A stretch of DNA of 64,000 bases from Cepaea nemoralis (Eukaryota; Mollusca; Gastropoda; Stylommatophora; Helicidae): NCBI GenBank assembly GCA_014155875.1, contig JACEFZ010025809.1, positions 685,001 to 749,000 of the forward strand, given 5' to 3'. The notes under the pieces were generated by a model. The model did not search any database, was not told where the DNA came from, and worked only from the letters and a program-made list of their open reading frames with translations. Of this stretch, positions 31,810 through 42,874 are shown one piece after another; position 1 is the stretch's first letter; every line of letters begins with the position of its first letter. Position numbers and translations under genes: made by a program.

Positions 31810-33876
31810 TTATATATCTAGAGGTGATGTGGAATAATTGTCTGCGTGTACTTTTCTTTTGATGTAGAAGTATGATAAAGCCTCTCTGTGTTGATGATAC
31901 GTGTACACAGATGAATCATGTGTCTTAAACCCTATATGTGTCCCTCCAGTCGCTGTCTGGGTGTCAAGTACATTTAGAAAGACTTCTCTGTCTAGATGTG
32001 TGTTGTGTTGTTTTGTCAACCCTTTCGTGCTGGTCTTGGTATAGTCTTCAAAGCAGTGATAGGTCTTGCTGCATAAGGAGACCATCCCCGTTCCCTCATA
32101 CTCTAACTTAAATAACCCGGGGGTTCTTTTGTCGAAGACTCGCTTAGCCTTACACGCGTCACAGGCTGGTACAACTCCCCTACTCCTAATAAATTCCCGT
32201 TGATGGCTATCACAGACCTCAGCCGGGAACCAGGAGCTATAGACTCTATAACATTCTTCCTGAAGCTTCTGGTCTGACGGCCTGTGCTAGGATCGGTGTG
32301 CTAAGAGCTAAATACAAGCTATCTGTGTCCATCTCACACAATTGAAAATCCTCCCTAGCTATAAACCTATCTAAAAAGTCATAATAAAATTCTAGCATGC
32401 GCAGCTTTGCGTACTGGTACACAAAGAAGCCTATTTGCTGGGGTAGATCCCATAAGGTGGTCTTTTTCAGAGACTCTACCTCAAACACATCATCTGACAA
32501 CATGGTCATCTTCTTAAACAGAGGTTGATTCACCAACTTTGACGTGCCAGCCCCGCGACAATATGAAACATTGGTGTGCTTGGCCTTGTTGGTTAACGTT
32601 TTGCCATAGGCTGCGTTTCCCAATAGTTTCATTGTCTCGGCCTTAATAGTATAGGCCGGATCGAGGTCACCCTCACGTCTGGCATCAGACACCTCTTTAC
32701 CAAACCTTTCAAAACACTTCTCAGGTTTGTACTCAATGATCTGGTATATTTTGGTGACCTCTAAACCATGTGTCAGATACCATTTTAACAATGGTGTGGC
32801 CAATAGGATCTTTTCTCCCACATAGCTACCTATCAGAGTCCGACGTGAGCCGTTCAACAGCTTATGGGTCTCGGCATACTGCCTCATGAGCTCTCCAATG
32901 TCGGCTCTAGACACATCAGTGTTTTTAAAGATGGGTGTCATCTCTGAAAATAGCTCTTTATACTTGTCTGGTACGTGGATGTCACACTCTATTAAACCAA
33001 ACAAAGTCTCGTTTTTAACAGCCTTTATGATCTTTTCGTGGTCTATGGCCTCGTAACGATGCCAGGGTGCGACATATGGGAATGTGGTTTTTATGAAGCT
33101 CTTAATGGCGCTATTAGTCTTTTTGAGACTCTGCCACTCACATTCCCACATCTCCACGACCGTGACGTTAACCTCTTCTTTCAGGTACTTGCGAATTTCA
33201 AGCGTGTTGGCATATAGTTCAGCCAAGGGTTTCTGGCTCACCGGGTTAACATCATGACCACGGGTCAACACACAGTTTTCATGCCCGTGGAATAAGCACC
33301 CGTGAAACTGGTAGACGGTTCGATCCTTTTTATCCCATCCATCAACTCTGATGTGTCTTTCTCCTAGGGACATCTCCCGCCCATTAAACTGGGATTTTAG
33401 TTCTATGCCTAGAGAATGTTCTATCCATGCCAACCACTCTCTGCACTGGACGATATAAACTCTGGTTTTATGGGGCTTGAACCCATCGTCTGCATTTCGT
33501 ATAACAGGAAAACCCATGGGCATGTTCTGTGTCAAAGCCCACAGGTATAGAACGTTGGCATCGTACTCGTTCACACTCTCAACTGTCTTAGCCCCTCGAA
33601 TCCTAGTCTTACCTACCTCATGATATCTATGATATATGATAGAGGGGCCCCCTACAATATTCTGTCTAATTTTGGTGTGAAGATCACTCTCCTTATTGGA
33701 GCACAGGGTAAAGTAGTTGTTTTTAGGTATAGTGTTAAACAAATACCTAAGACCCTTACCCCGGGGACAGAAATGGCATCCTTGAATATATCCACACCTA
33801 ACCCTTTGTAAAATCCCACTTGCTTGTCTAATGCCTCAATAAATAGTTTTACGTCCTTATTATTGTACCAGCGCAA
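31810..33876 (-). pseudogene. Polinton DNA polymerase B, 5'-truncated and frameshifted
   Basis: Protein-primed family B polymerase. The preserved part begins MRWYNNKDVKLFIEALDKQV (33876). It contains an embedded Vsr-like nuclease patch (VDGWDKKDRTVYQFHGCLFH). Polymerase motifs are A-like EYDANVLYLWAL (residues about 59-70 of the 498-residue frame), B in KLLGNAAYGKT (about 372-382), and C in MDTDSLYLAL with the catalytic DTD. The C-terminus ends SYFYIKRKVHADNYSTSPLDI at 31810. One-base shifts lie near 33755 and near 32285. The whole exonuclease/primer-protein side is missing because the element ends at about 33885. Transcribed toward the capsid genes, as is usual. Confidence 0.92.
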
Positions 33877-33885
33877 AAAGTCTGC

Positions 33886-34421
33886 GAGAGATTAGAACAA
33901 GAATCGCCATGTCTAATGTAGCCTTTTGCAAGATGGATAACATACTGACCCCCCAAAAAATAATGTTATTTGCAATCAGAAAAAAGAGTGTTTAGGTGCT
34001 CAATGGACCGTGTACTTTTGTATGGATTTGAAGCGTGGATAATGAGCAAACAAGCTGAAAAACTTCTGATGGCTGTGGGAATGTGATTTCTAGGAAAATG
34101 CAAAGAATACAATGGACAGACAAAATAACCAATGACCACGTCCTACAAGAAAGAATTGAAAATCGTACACTGGTTAGAGAAATTTGACGTAGGCAGTCAA
34201 AATTTTTTGGTCACGTTATAAGAAGAAATACATTGGACAACTTGATGACAACTGGCAAGATCGAGGGGAAGAGAACTAGGGGAAGGCAGAGAAGTAAATA
34301 CATGTACGGCTTGGCCACGTGGTATGGTCGAGACAAGAACACTGAGCTGATCCACGACTCTGGTGATCGAGTGAGATGGCGAAATATTACCGCCCACGCT
34401 TATCGGCATGGCACACGATGA
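33886..34421 (+). mobile_element. RTE 3'-end fragment at Polinton right break
   Basis: RTE C-terminal region with many stops: TRIAMSNVAF-like residues, GFEAWIMSKQAEKLL, LVTTGKIEG-like block, YRHGT end, then GATGATGATG tail. It carries the CCCCCCAAAAAATAATG interruption in place of the usual LTNKKMS codons, a feature shared with the copy at 46992. Confidence 0.9.
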
Positions 34422-35592
34422 TGATGATATACTTCATTTTTCAAACTTGTTCACATATAAGGTGTAATGAGACTTTAGGAACACCCGGTTTCTTCTCACA
34501 ATTTCAATCTACCTTACTTGTTTCATTTTGTAAGCAAAATATCAACGCAAATATCAATCTGGATGAGTTGTTGCACCTTACACTGTATCGCCGTCAAATA
34601 TGTGAAGTCCATTTCCAAGTAAACAAAATATGTGACAACCGGAGCTTACCACAGCCATGTTTTTAATTGACTCGGCCGCGAGGTCCGTTTGTAGGTGTCA
34701 GCTTGTTAACCTCAAACCAAACTGTTGACTGATGTTTGTCTTTCCCGAGGTCTATATCTAATTGTACATGTCAGAGTGTGGGCATTCACTGGCTGCTTAT
34801 TGTAGCAGTATCATCGGTGTGGTAGGTAATCGTGATTGTTTGTGATTTAGTTCTTGTCGCGACACTGCCACATTCCTGAAAATTGTTGTGTTAAGCAGAT
34901 AGTACCGTCTTCTGTCATACGGTATCTCAGTTATGTCTAAGACCTGACTTTAGTTATATTACTAGTGATCATTTCACTGCATTGTCCCCCGTTCTCGTAA
35001 TTCTATTCATCTGTGTACCATTCCTGGTGTTTTGCATACCCCGTGTGATGTAACTAGTTGTTGGACGCCCTCTTTTTCTTTTCACGCTTTGGCATTTATC
35101 ATACTGAGATCGACCCAAAGAAGGCTACAATGTTAGATATTTTTAAGTAGTTGTTACGATGTGAAAGTGCATGAAGTACAGTAGCGTGTGAAAATACACT
35201 GAGTGAATCCCCCAAAACGAAAAGTATAATAGTTAAGTCAAACAAGAACACACGAATACACGAATGGAAATATCCCAAGTGCTGTCATCTCGGTTTTTGA
35301 CACAACTCAACTCAGCTCAATGTTTAGCTTTTTTCCTGGATCCTAGAAATATTTGAAAGATCAAACTATTTAAATCGCAGGATAAAGTCCCAGAAAGTTC
35401 AGTGATCATAAATAGTGCCGGACTGCGTCTTAACTGATTCAGTGCCGAAGGATAATATAACGCCAAATGTGACCTCCCATTTGGATACAAGGACGATATA
35501 TCACTATACTGGGATCATCGTGTTATTTGCTTTGTTTCGTGGTACCTTCCACAATTTTTAAAGCTTAATTAGTGGAAATGTATACTGTTCTT
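34422..35592. other. Unit 2 lead, non-coding
   Basis: No gene. Homologous to 18720-19430 and 47770-48240, and in its right half to 19640-20760 and 52755-53170. Unlike units 1 and 4 there is no SINE at the AAGTACAGTAGCGTG site near 35170. Confidence 0.7.
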
Positions 35593-35603
35593 GTTATATA
35601 CTA

Positions 35604-35840
35604 ATTTTATTTCGCATATCCTATTTACGGGACATCGCTGTCAACACCAGCATTTTACCGCTTTTGTTGATTTCTTGGCAAGATTACGCTCAGTAATTTG
35701 CCATTGCTGTCTGAGAGACCAGCTCACATGCCCAACGCGATACCATCCGCGACCGAATCTCGCGCAGCTGCGTTACCCCACATGGATATATGGGATTACG
35801 GAAAAAGTCGTTTAATACCTTAGCCAGGGAGTCCGGCTTA
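35604..35840 (-). mobile_element. SINE-1 copy with perfect 11-bp duplication
   Basis: Minus-oriented full-length SINE flanked by GTTATATACTA (35593-35603 and 35841-35851). The tRNA-like head is at the right end. The LTR retrotransposon later inserted into the right copy of this duplication. Confidence 0.9.
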
Positions 35841-35852
35841 GTTATATACTAT

Positions 35853-36460
35853 TGTCTCGATGTGCCTGTCCTCTAAATCCAACTGTACTGGAGATTCAAA
35901 GGGTTGAACATCGAACTCGTTAACAAGAAATCAGAATAACAAACATGTTCTACCTTATTTGAACAGGAATCGTGAACACAGGGCACACTCAAGTCGAGCG
36001 AACGATTTGAAGACATTTATTTCGTCAACTGGCATGCAGAAAATACTCTGGCGGAAATATAGGTTGATCCTTAATCACAGGGTCGGCACCTACATATCTC
36101 TCTCCACCTCCGAGCTCCCAGACCAACTCGTCGCCCTTGAGTCCCTATTGTTCATCGTCATTCCGCTTGAACATGGAAATTCCGTCCAGGTGTATTCCTG
36201 ATCCATTCACCGTTGTCTCCGCAATAAATTCCTCCCCTGTCTTCCAACTGTTTCATTCCGAAATTACGGCCTCCAGGCGTCACCTTCACAAAGCCTTTCT
36301 GAAAACACAAGCTCTTCGATCGGCTATCTCGCAGCATCTGCCGTTGCCATGCTCTGACGATGCTCACGTCGGCCTTAGATTCCATGATCCCTTTCATCTA
36401 TTCATACATTTGGGAATATCCTTATGCATCTTCTATGGTGTGCGTGACCGCTATGTGGCA
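35853..36460 (-). repeat. Left LTR (3' LTR in element sense)
   Basis: 608 bp, TGTCTCGATG...TATGTGGCA on the plus strand; pairs with 41674-42281. Confidence 0.95.
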
Positions 36461-37848
36461 TAATGCCCCCTCCTAGAAAAAAAATACCCTGTCATTTTTC
36501 CTCTAGATAGGATAAGATGTATGGTGTTTACAACCATAGTTTACCCACGACTACATAGTTCTAGGATTTACCACGTTATTAACCCTCAAAAAAAAATAAA
36601 ATTAAAATGCTACATAACGGGCACGCCCACCAATTCAAACCTAACGTTGGACTTCGTGTGGCTGATCATGGGAAATCAGCTCAACTAATAACATATTAGT
36701 CCCTACCTTGTCCTAATGACAAGTGTGTCCTAGCTCTAGGTATTACCATGAGTGTTGGACGAGGGTAATATTGTAGTTATTCCCAGTAACAATGCTCATC
36801 GTAGTCAACTCTGTTGTTGTCCATATTTTCCAACAGTGTTTTAATGGATAGGGTCAAATCATGCTGTACACCCTGAATTTTCTTCCCAATTCCTTTCGTG
36901 TGGATATTTTTTTAAGGCTCGATCGTGTGGTATACATCTGTCATAAAGATTTATATAACATCCAACCAAATACATATGTTATTAATTTATAGACAGCATT
37001 AATTGAGGAAGACAAAATTAATCTAAATTAATCTAACTAATTATTTCTATGAACCAATGTAACAAATTAATACTGTCACTCAATCACACTACTAATATTT
37101 CAATCACTTAATAATAGTAATACATTACAATACTCGGTCCGTATTCCACATGAATACTCCACTAGATTAGGTCCGTCATATCCAACGATGATACGAAAGT
37201 ACAAACTTCAGTTCTTAATCAATGGTTCCAACATGTCGCAACCAAGTCGTCTCAACGATTTATAATGACTCTGCCAACAATAGAAAACAATCCACACATG
37301 TATCCATTTGCATACAACTATATGATAAATTAATATATTTTCAATCTGTCAGTTGTTATATATATTGTCATTTCAATTGGGTGCGATTTGTAACATATAT
37401 ATTAAATTTTCTAACACTCTATGAATAACAGATATAGATATTAAAACAAAATGAACAATTGTGACGCAGACCCACCTATTTATACTCGACTGAGAATATG
37501 TCACAGAATACAGTTTTGTGAAGAATCATAACTCAAAGATTCAATATTTCTAAAATAATCCTCAAGACGAATTGTAGACATATGAGATAGTGTGAACAAT
37601 TCTGACAAGTATAACTTTATATCAGAGATATCTGGAATAACAACCTAATAAGATCCTAATGTGTCTGTAGTGTACTATGTGTTGATATGAACCTAACACT
37701 TTCATCCCATTTTATTTTTCTTTATTCTTTTCTTTTATTCTTCCTTTCTTTCTTTCTTTTTTTGTTTCAAACCTATAGAATCTCTCTTCTGCACGCATGC
37801 CAATATTTGTACATTGTAATTTTGTTGATTGGAACAATGTAATTGTTT
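36461..37848. other. AT-rich interior of LTR element, 3' side
   Basis: No open frame of note. This is where pol would be expected in an autonomous element, and no RT or integrase motif is visible in any frame. Contains the polypurine tract at its left edge. Confidence 0.7.
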
Positions 37849-39162
37849 TCAGTCTTGTGTATCTTCTGTAATGCATACGCTGCAATTAGGTATTTTGGTA
37901 AATGTGTGCCAGAAGTAAGATAAGTAAACATAACTACAGTAAGTAAACACAAGTGTAGTTTGTCTTTTGTAGTGTTCTCTGCATTTACCTATCAAGTTCG
38001 TAAAGTATAACTTTACCTGTACGTCATATTTTATAACTTTTGTTTTCATTTGCATACAAATGTTTGTAGTATATTTCTTGGTTTCTATTAACCAATCTAT
38101 CAGTTTCTTTCTGGATTGTGTGTAGCTTCTTTTAACTTGTGAATGGATAGTTGCAATGCCGCAAGTAATATATGTCTTTGATTGTGAGTACATGTTTGTG
38201 ACATACTTTTTAACTTCAGCGTGCATTTGTGTGCTGCATCTCCTGACTTCTGTTTGTACGTTTATGATACATTTTGTGACTCCTGTGCGTATGTATGTAG
38301 CACATTTCTTGCATTTTGTGTGTATATTTATGCTGCACTTTTTAATTTTCGTGTGTATGTTTACGTTATGTCTTTTTGTTCGTAAGAAACCGTTTGTACC
38401 ATGTTTCTTGAGTTGTGCGCATATGTATGCACTGGTGTAACCAGCATATATTTTCGTTTGAAAATACATCTTCATGACGACACTTTCAACCTGTGTCCTG
38501 GTTGACTTCGCTACAGTTATGATCTGAGCAGTCATCATTGTTATAAAATCCCATTGCCGTTGTTTAGGCAAAACTTTAGTATGTTGTCTCTGTTGTTTGT
38601 ACTGAGTGCGTGTAACCTTTACTCCCTTTTTAGGATGTTTTAGAAAAATGTCATTGAAAGACATGTAATCACGCTTGATTTGTTTGTGAACCACAGTTAT
38701 TTCTTCATGTTTGGGTTCGTTAACTTTGTGCAACTCTTGGTGTTCACACTTATTTACGGCTATGTTATCATGTATTTCTAAAGTTGATGTACCCTTTTCT
38801 ATTTGCGTCTTTTCTTCTTCTTTATCTTCTTCTTCTTGTGTCATTTCAACTTGGATATTTGTGAATGTCTCGTCAGGTTTGCGTTCGATGGTTATTTTCT
38901 GAATTACATCTTTGACATTCGGGATATTACCCACTATTAAGCCAGCACCGGGTTTTGGTAATACCACAGCACATACTATACCTTTATAATATGGGCAATT
39001 AATCATAACCCATGCGGTTTTGTATGTTTCTATGGTACCCCCGAATGTTCTGCAACCTATACTATCGCCTGTGTAATCACCTTTGTTTATTAACTTGTGA
39101 TCTACTCCTACAATAACTGAAGAAGTATTTGGAAACAGGTCGTTGATATTCCATTGACCCAT
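37849..39162 (-). CDS. 437-aa protein: inactive retropepsin-like part plus 11-residue repeats
   Basis: Open 437-codon frame of the LTR element. Residues 12-83 resemble a gypsy-type retropepsin (SSVIVGVDHKLINKG, INCPYYKGIVCAVVLPKP, GLIVGNIPNV), but the catalytic DTG is absent: the aligned position reads FPNT. Residues 100-123 are acidic (EEEDKEEEK). Residues 160-205 are basic. Residues 247-334 form eight contiguous 11-residue repeats such as IHTKIKKCSIN, IHTKCKKCATY, IRTGVTKCIIN and VQTEVRRCSTQ, with more degenerate ones to about 389. The DNA of the repeats is diverged while the 11-mer pattern persists. The C-terminus is aromatic and hydrophobic. An 11-residue period is known for amphipathic lipid-binding helices and some coiled coils; function here is unknown. 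Confidence 0.7.
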   Translation of the reverse strand: MGQWNINDLFPNTSSVIVGVDHKLINKGDYTGDSIGCRTFGGTIETYKTAWVMINCPYYKGIVCAVVLPKPGAGLIVGNIPNVKDVIQKITIERKPDETFTNIQVEMTQEEEDKEEEKTQIEKGTSTLEIHDNIAVNKCEHQELHKVNEPKHEEITVVHKQIKRDYMSFNDIFLKHPKKGVKVTRTQYKQQRQHTKVLPKQRQWDFITMMTAQIITVAKSTRTQVESVVMKMYFQTKIYAGYTSAYICAQLKKHGTNGFLRTKRHNVNIHTKIKKCSINIHTKCKKCATYIRTGVTKCIINVQTEVRRCSTQMHAEVKKYVTNMYSQSKTYITCGIATIHSQVKRSYTQSRKKLIDWLIETKKYTTNICMQMKTKVIKYDVQVKLYFTNLIGKCREHYKRQTTLVFTYCSYVYLSYFWHTFTKIPNCSVCITEDTQD

Positions 39163-39371
39163 GCTTGTTCCGTAGGAATTGTGTCTTCTATGTTCTTGTC
39201 ATCGTCAATGATGAACATTGTGTTAGCTTCATATATCAGTCCCTGTTTCCTTTTTTGCTCCTTCACCAAGCTTTCCAATTTTTCAACTTTCTGTATTGCA
39301 AACTCCCTGAGTTTTGGACCGGTTAAACCTCTCGACTTACCTAACTTCATGTAGAATTGAAATACCGACAT
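39108..39371 (-). CDS. Gag N-terminus (87 aa) of the LTR element
   Basis: Starts MSVFQFYMKLGKSRGLTGPK, like the gag relic at 578. A short charged helix (KVEKLESLVKEQKRKQG) follows. It overlaps the 437-residue frame by 55 nt in the -1 frame. The two could be joined by frameshift, by a one-base assembly error, or translated separately; no classic slippery heptamer is obvious in the overlap. Twelve bases before the ATG is TTTATTGCAG followed by G (minus strand), a good 3' splice site, so the 2.3-kb leader may be spliced out. Confidence 0.6.
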   Translation of the reverse strand: MSVFQFYMKLGKSRGLTGPKLREFAIQKVEKLESLVKEQKRKQGLIYEANTMFIIDDDKNIEDTIPTEQAWVNGISTTCFQILLQLL

Positions 39372-39386
39372 CTTGTCCTACCTGCA

Positions 39387-41673
39387 ATAAATTATCTAGC
39401 TGAAATATTTGTAGAGAAGTTCAAAAATATACAGGAAATTACAAACTGTCTACTTCAACTAAATAATAATTCAACAATAGAAATTCATCAGATAGAAATG
39501 TCCTAATTGTTACTACTCTATGTAAACGACAGAAAATAGCATAAGAAATATATTCAGTATAAAGAATATATAATACTAGACAGTTAATAACGATAGAAAA
39601 CGTGTGACGTAATCATATATGTCCATTAATAAAAGACAGAGAAAAAAATATCATTGGTTATTAAGCAACATATACCACTACTGTAACAGTATTGTAACGC
39701 CGATACCAGCACCTCGTGAGACTGCCACAAATAAGCTTCGTGACAACCTGACAAATGCAAGTATTAAACGTGATTGATCTTAATTGTGCTAAAGAATGGT
39801 ACTTCAACCGCCCACTCTGTTAATTTATCGTTAAATTTATAGCTAACTTAGTCATCGTTAACTAGTTAGTTTTTACTGCACCGAATTAAAATTACAAATA
39901 CAACAACCAACAAATCAAAACTATCAACACTATACTAGCCTTATGGCAATCGTTGATGTCCTTTATCGTTGCATTTGCGTATGGATACATCCGTGTACCC
40001 ATGGTTGGAGTTTCCGTAATCGTTAGGTCCAACAATTAAAAAGGTCCGTTATAACGATGAAATACGACAGTAGTATTGGTATTGTAAACTGAAGTAGTGA
40101 GATCCTGTTGTTCGTATCTTTTTTTCTGCGCCTCTCCTGCATAATTTCAGTCGCTCGACAATTTAGTATCAGTGACAATTAGCGACCAACTGTGTTGAAT
40201 ATCGTATGCAGTTATGGGTATATCGGTCAATATATCCAATAAGAACGACTGTATGTTAGAGACAACTTGCTTGTAAACTCTCACGAGAGTACAATGAACT
40301 TGCACTCAACCCTGGATCACGCGATCCGTTACCAACCCATGCGTAATCGTGATTAGTTAGGGTGTATACGATGAACCTTGATGCAATGCAGCAGCCTTAT
40401 CCTGATGTTGGGCTGGACGATGAGTGTCTGGTGTGGGTACCGGAATGTTGTTGTCCACACAGTAAACGAGTGTCGAGTTCAGTTATGCGTGACTCACTTT
40501 AGTATCACGCTCGAAATAATTACTGTCGATCCGTCTCGTGTTAATGTAGTGTCCCGTCGAATCTTGACGTGGTAATGAGTAGATTACAGCTTCAATGTCC
40601 GGATACAACATCCATAATGTCCCATGTGTAATGTAGACAACAATATTCTGTGACGCAACTTCGTGTCCGTTGATGCTAGTGAGGTGTCATTCTAGTATAA
40701 CAAACTGTCACCGTGAGATAAGTGAAATGCTGTTTCAGGGATTAAAAAGTCAGTGATACTGACGGCGATGCCTGAAATGTCGTTGTTAATTCCTTGACTC
40801 ACTTGGTATGATAGCGCAACGTGTACAAAATAAAATTCCTGCGTCTAGTATCCTATACCGGCATCATAATCCCTCGAGCAGCCATTGTTGACATCGTGAA
40901 TGTGGCGTAAGTAAATATTGTGAAGAGCAGTATCAGTGAGGAACAATGTCCTGAGAGGGTTATGTGGAGATCAGTCAATATGAGGTAATATCCACAGATT
41001 ATAATAATGTACCTCCGGAATTCATTGGATGACCCATGCTCCTCACAGTTGTCATATTCGGTATGATAATGTGGAGTAGTATACAACAATTAACACAGCA
41101 ATCTATTAATAGATTAATGTGACAGCGCAGTGTTCAACATGAGCTCACTGCCTACTATAATTGCTTTCAGCCTCCTCCCTGTCGACTATATACTCAACCG
41201 AATCATATGACTTGTCTCCACTGTCCATGTTGTGCTCCATGATAATATTAACGCTATTAATTTCATGGATTCTCATTAAATATAATGTTCTTCTAACATT
41301 TATAGAGTCTTAATATGTTAGTTACAAATATAAACAGTTATCTCAACACGCAATGTTATTTCAACTCGTGCTGTTTCGTGCGTGGCGGTGCATATATTGT
41401 TCTTTTACGCAATGATGTAATTATTACTCTGTATTCTATTTGCACCGTTCTTCTAATTATCAGTTTCCAACTTACTGCGATAATTCTGTAGAACTTTGAC
41501 GTTGGAATTTACCTTCGCTGATCTGCTACAGTCACTCCATGTTGTATGACGTCCAATTTTGTGTGTAGCACGGTGTGAACTGCGTCGCTGGTGAGTACTT
41601 CTTTATGAACAGCTTTTAGAACTGGCGGGAACTTATGTTTATAAACAAACAGTGTCCAGAACCTGCCCCCACA
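39387..41673. other. 2.3-kb leader of the LTR element
   Basis: No coding frame. It begins (element sense) with the primer-binding site and ends at the splice-acceptor-like TTTATTGCAG. It may be an intron or a packaging/leader region. Confidence 0.6.
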
Positions 41674-42281
41674 TGTCTCGATGTGCCTGTCCTCTAAATC
41701 CAACTGTACTGGAGATTCAAAGGGTTGAACATCGAACTCGTTAACAAGAAATCAGAATAACAAACATGTTCTACCTTATTTGAACAGGAATCGTGAACAC
41801 AGGGCACACTCAAGTCAAGCGAACGATTTGAAGACATTTATTCCGTCAACTGACATGCAGAAAATACTCTGGCAGAAATATAGGTTGATCTTTAATCACA
41901 GGGTCGGCACCTACATATATCTCTCCACCTCCGAGCTCCCAGACCAGCTCGTCGCCCTTGAGTCCCTATTGTTCATCGTCATTCCGCTTGAACATGGAAA
42001 TTCCGTCCAGGTGTATTCCCGATCCATTCACCGTTGTCTCCTCAATAAATTCCTCCCCTGTCTTCCAGCTGTTTAATTCCGAAATTACGGCCTCCAGGCG
42101 TCACCTTCACAAAGCCCTTCTGAAAACACAAGCTCTTCGATCTTCTATCTCGCAGCATCTGCCGTTGCCATGCTCTGACGATGCTCACGTCGGCCTTAGA
42201 TTCCATGATCCCTTTCATCTATTCATACATTTGGGAATATCCTTATGCATCTTCTATGGTGTGCGTGACCGCTATGTGACA
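41674..42281 (-). repeat. Right LTR (5' LTR in element sense)
   Basis: 608 bp, TGTCTCGATG...TATGTGACA on the plus strand. Element transcription would start within it, toward lower coordinates. Confidence 0.95.
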
Positions 42282-42422
42282 ACTATATTATGTATATATT
42301 CTTGTGAATACTTGTTCATTTGATTGTGCACCATGTTTGGTCCAAACCTACCTTTTTTTGGCAGTGAATCAGTTAAAACATTGATCACCAGGAAACAAAA
42401 CTACTAAAAGGAAATGACTATT

Positions 42423-42667
42423 AACAACAAAGTTATTTGCATATCTTTACAGGACGTAGCAATCAACACCAGCAATGTTTTGTTATTTGTGTTTCATGGG
42501 CAAGTTTATGTTCAGTAATTTGCCATCGCTTTCTGAACGACTGACACTCATACTATTTAATATAAATATCAACGCAAGGCTGTCTGCTTCCAAATAGCCC
42601 GCATCTGTGTGGTGAACGCGGTATGCGGGATTACGAATTGTATTCGTAACCCCTTCGCCACAGAGCA
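42423..42667 (-). mobile_element. SINE-1 copy in unit 2
   Basis: Minus-oriented SINE flanked by GACTATT (42416-42422, 42668-42674). Unit 1 has the uninterrupted site near 20910. Head region near 42600-42660, tail near 42455. Confidence 0.85.
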
Positions 42668-42874
42668 GACTATTTTAAATATCATGTCTAATGTTTCAGG
42701 GGGGGGGGGAGGGGGGAGTCGTACACCGTGCTCAGGTGCCATTGAGCAAGCCGACACCCTGCCCAGTCCGCCATTGATCCTAAGATATTTTCTATACTTT
42801 GTTACGCAATTGCTAGCTCTACCTTATTGTGATATTTCTTCTTTTCTTTTTTTTTTGTCAGGTTCGAAAATAAA

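Larger units (their letters stand above)
24835..33885. mobile_element. Polinton/adintovirus-class element, right end lost
   Basis: About 9 kb carrying the hallmark set of Polintons (Mavericks): packaging ATPase, retroviral-type integrase, capsid proteins, adenovirus-type protease and protein-primed DNA polymerase B on the opposite strand. The left boundary is inferred from the break in the LINE RNase H frame; the element would start AGTAGTATAT, matching the AG-start rule for Polinton termini. The right boundary is where polymerase homology stops at about 33883 and an RTE fragment begins. No inverted terminal repeat partner or 6-bp duplication is visible, so the right end with the polymerase N-terminus was deleted. 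Confidence 0.93.
35853..42281 (-). mobile_element. Complete non-autonomous LTR retrotransposon (6.4 kb)
   Basis: Two 608-bp direct repeats (35853-36460, 41674-42281), each TG...CA, are flanked by the 5-bp target duplication ACTAT (35848-35852, 42282-42286). Element sense is minus: a purine tract AGGAGGGGG lies just inside the left LTR (36466-36474), and a primer-binding-site candidate TGGGGGCAGGTTCTGG lies 2 nt inside the right LTR (41656-41671). LTRs differ at roughly fifteen positions by eye, so insertion is fairly recent. The 5.2-kb interior has no reverse transcriptase, RNase H or integrase. It encodes only the two frames at 39371 and 39162. Confidence 0.95.

Noticed and set aside
36137..36463. 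108-121-codon frame present in both LTRs
   Set aside because: Antisense within the LTR; shared only because LTRs are duplicates.
37222..37428. 68-codon plus-strand frame in the LTR element
   Set aside because: Antisense to the element, AT-rich, no homologue; expected by chance.
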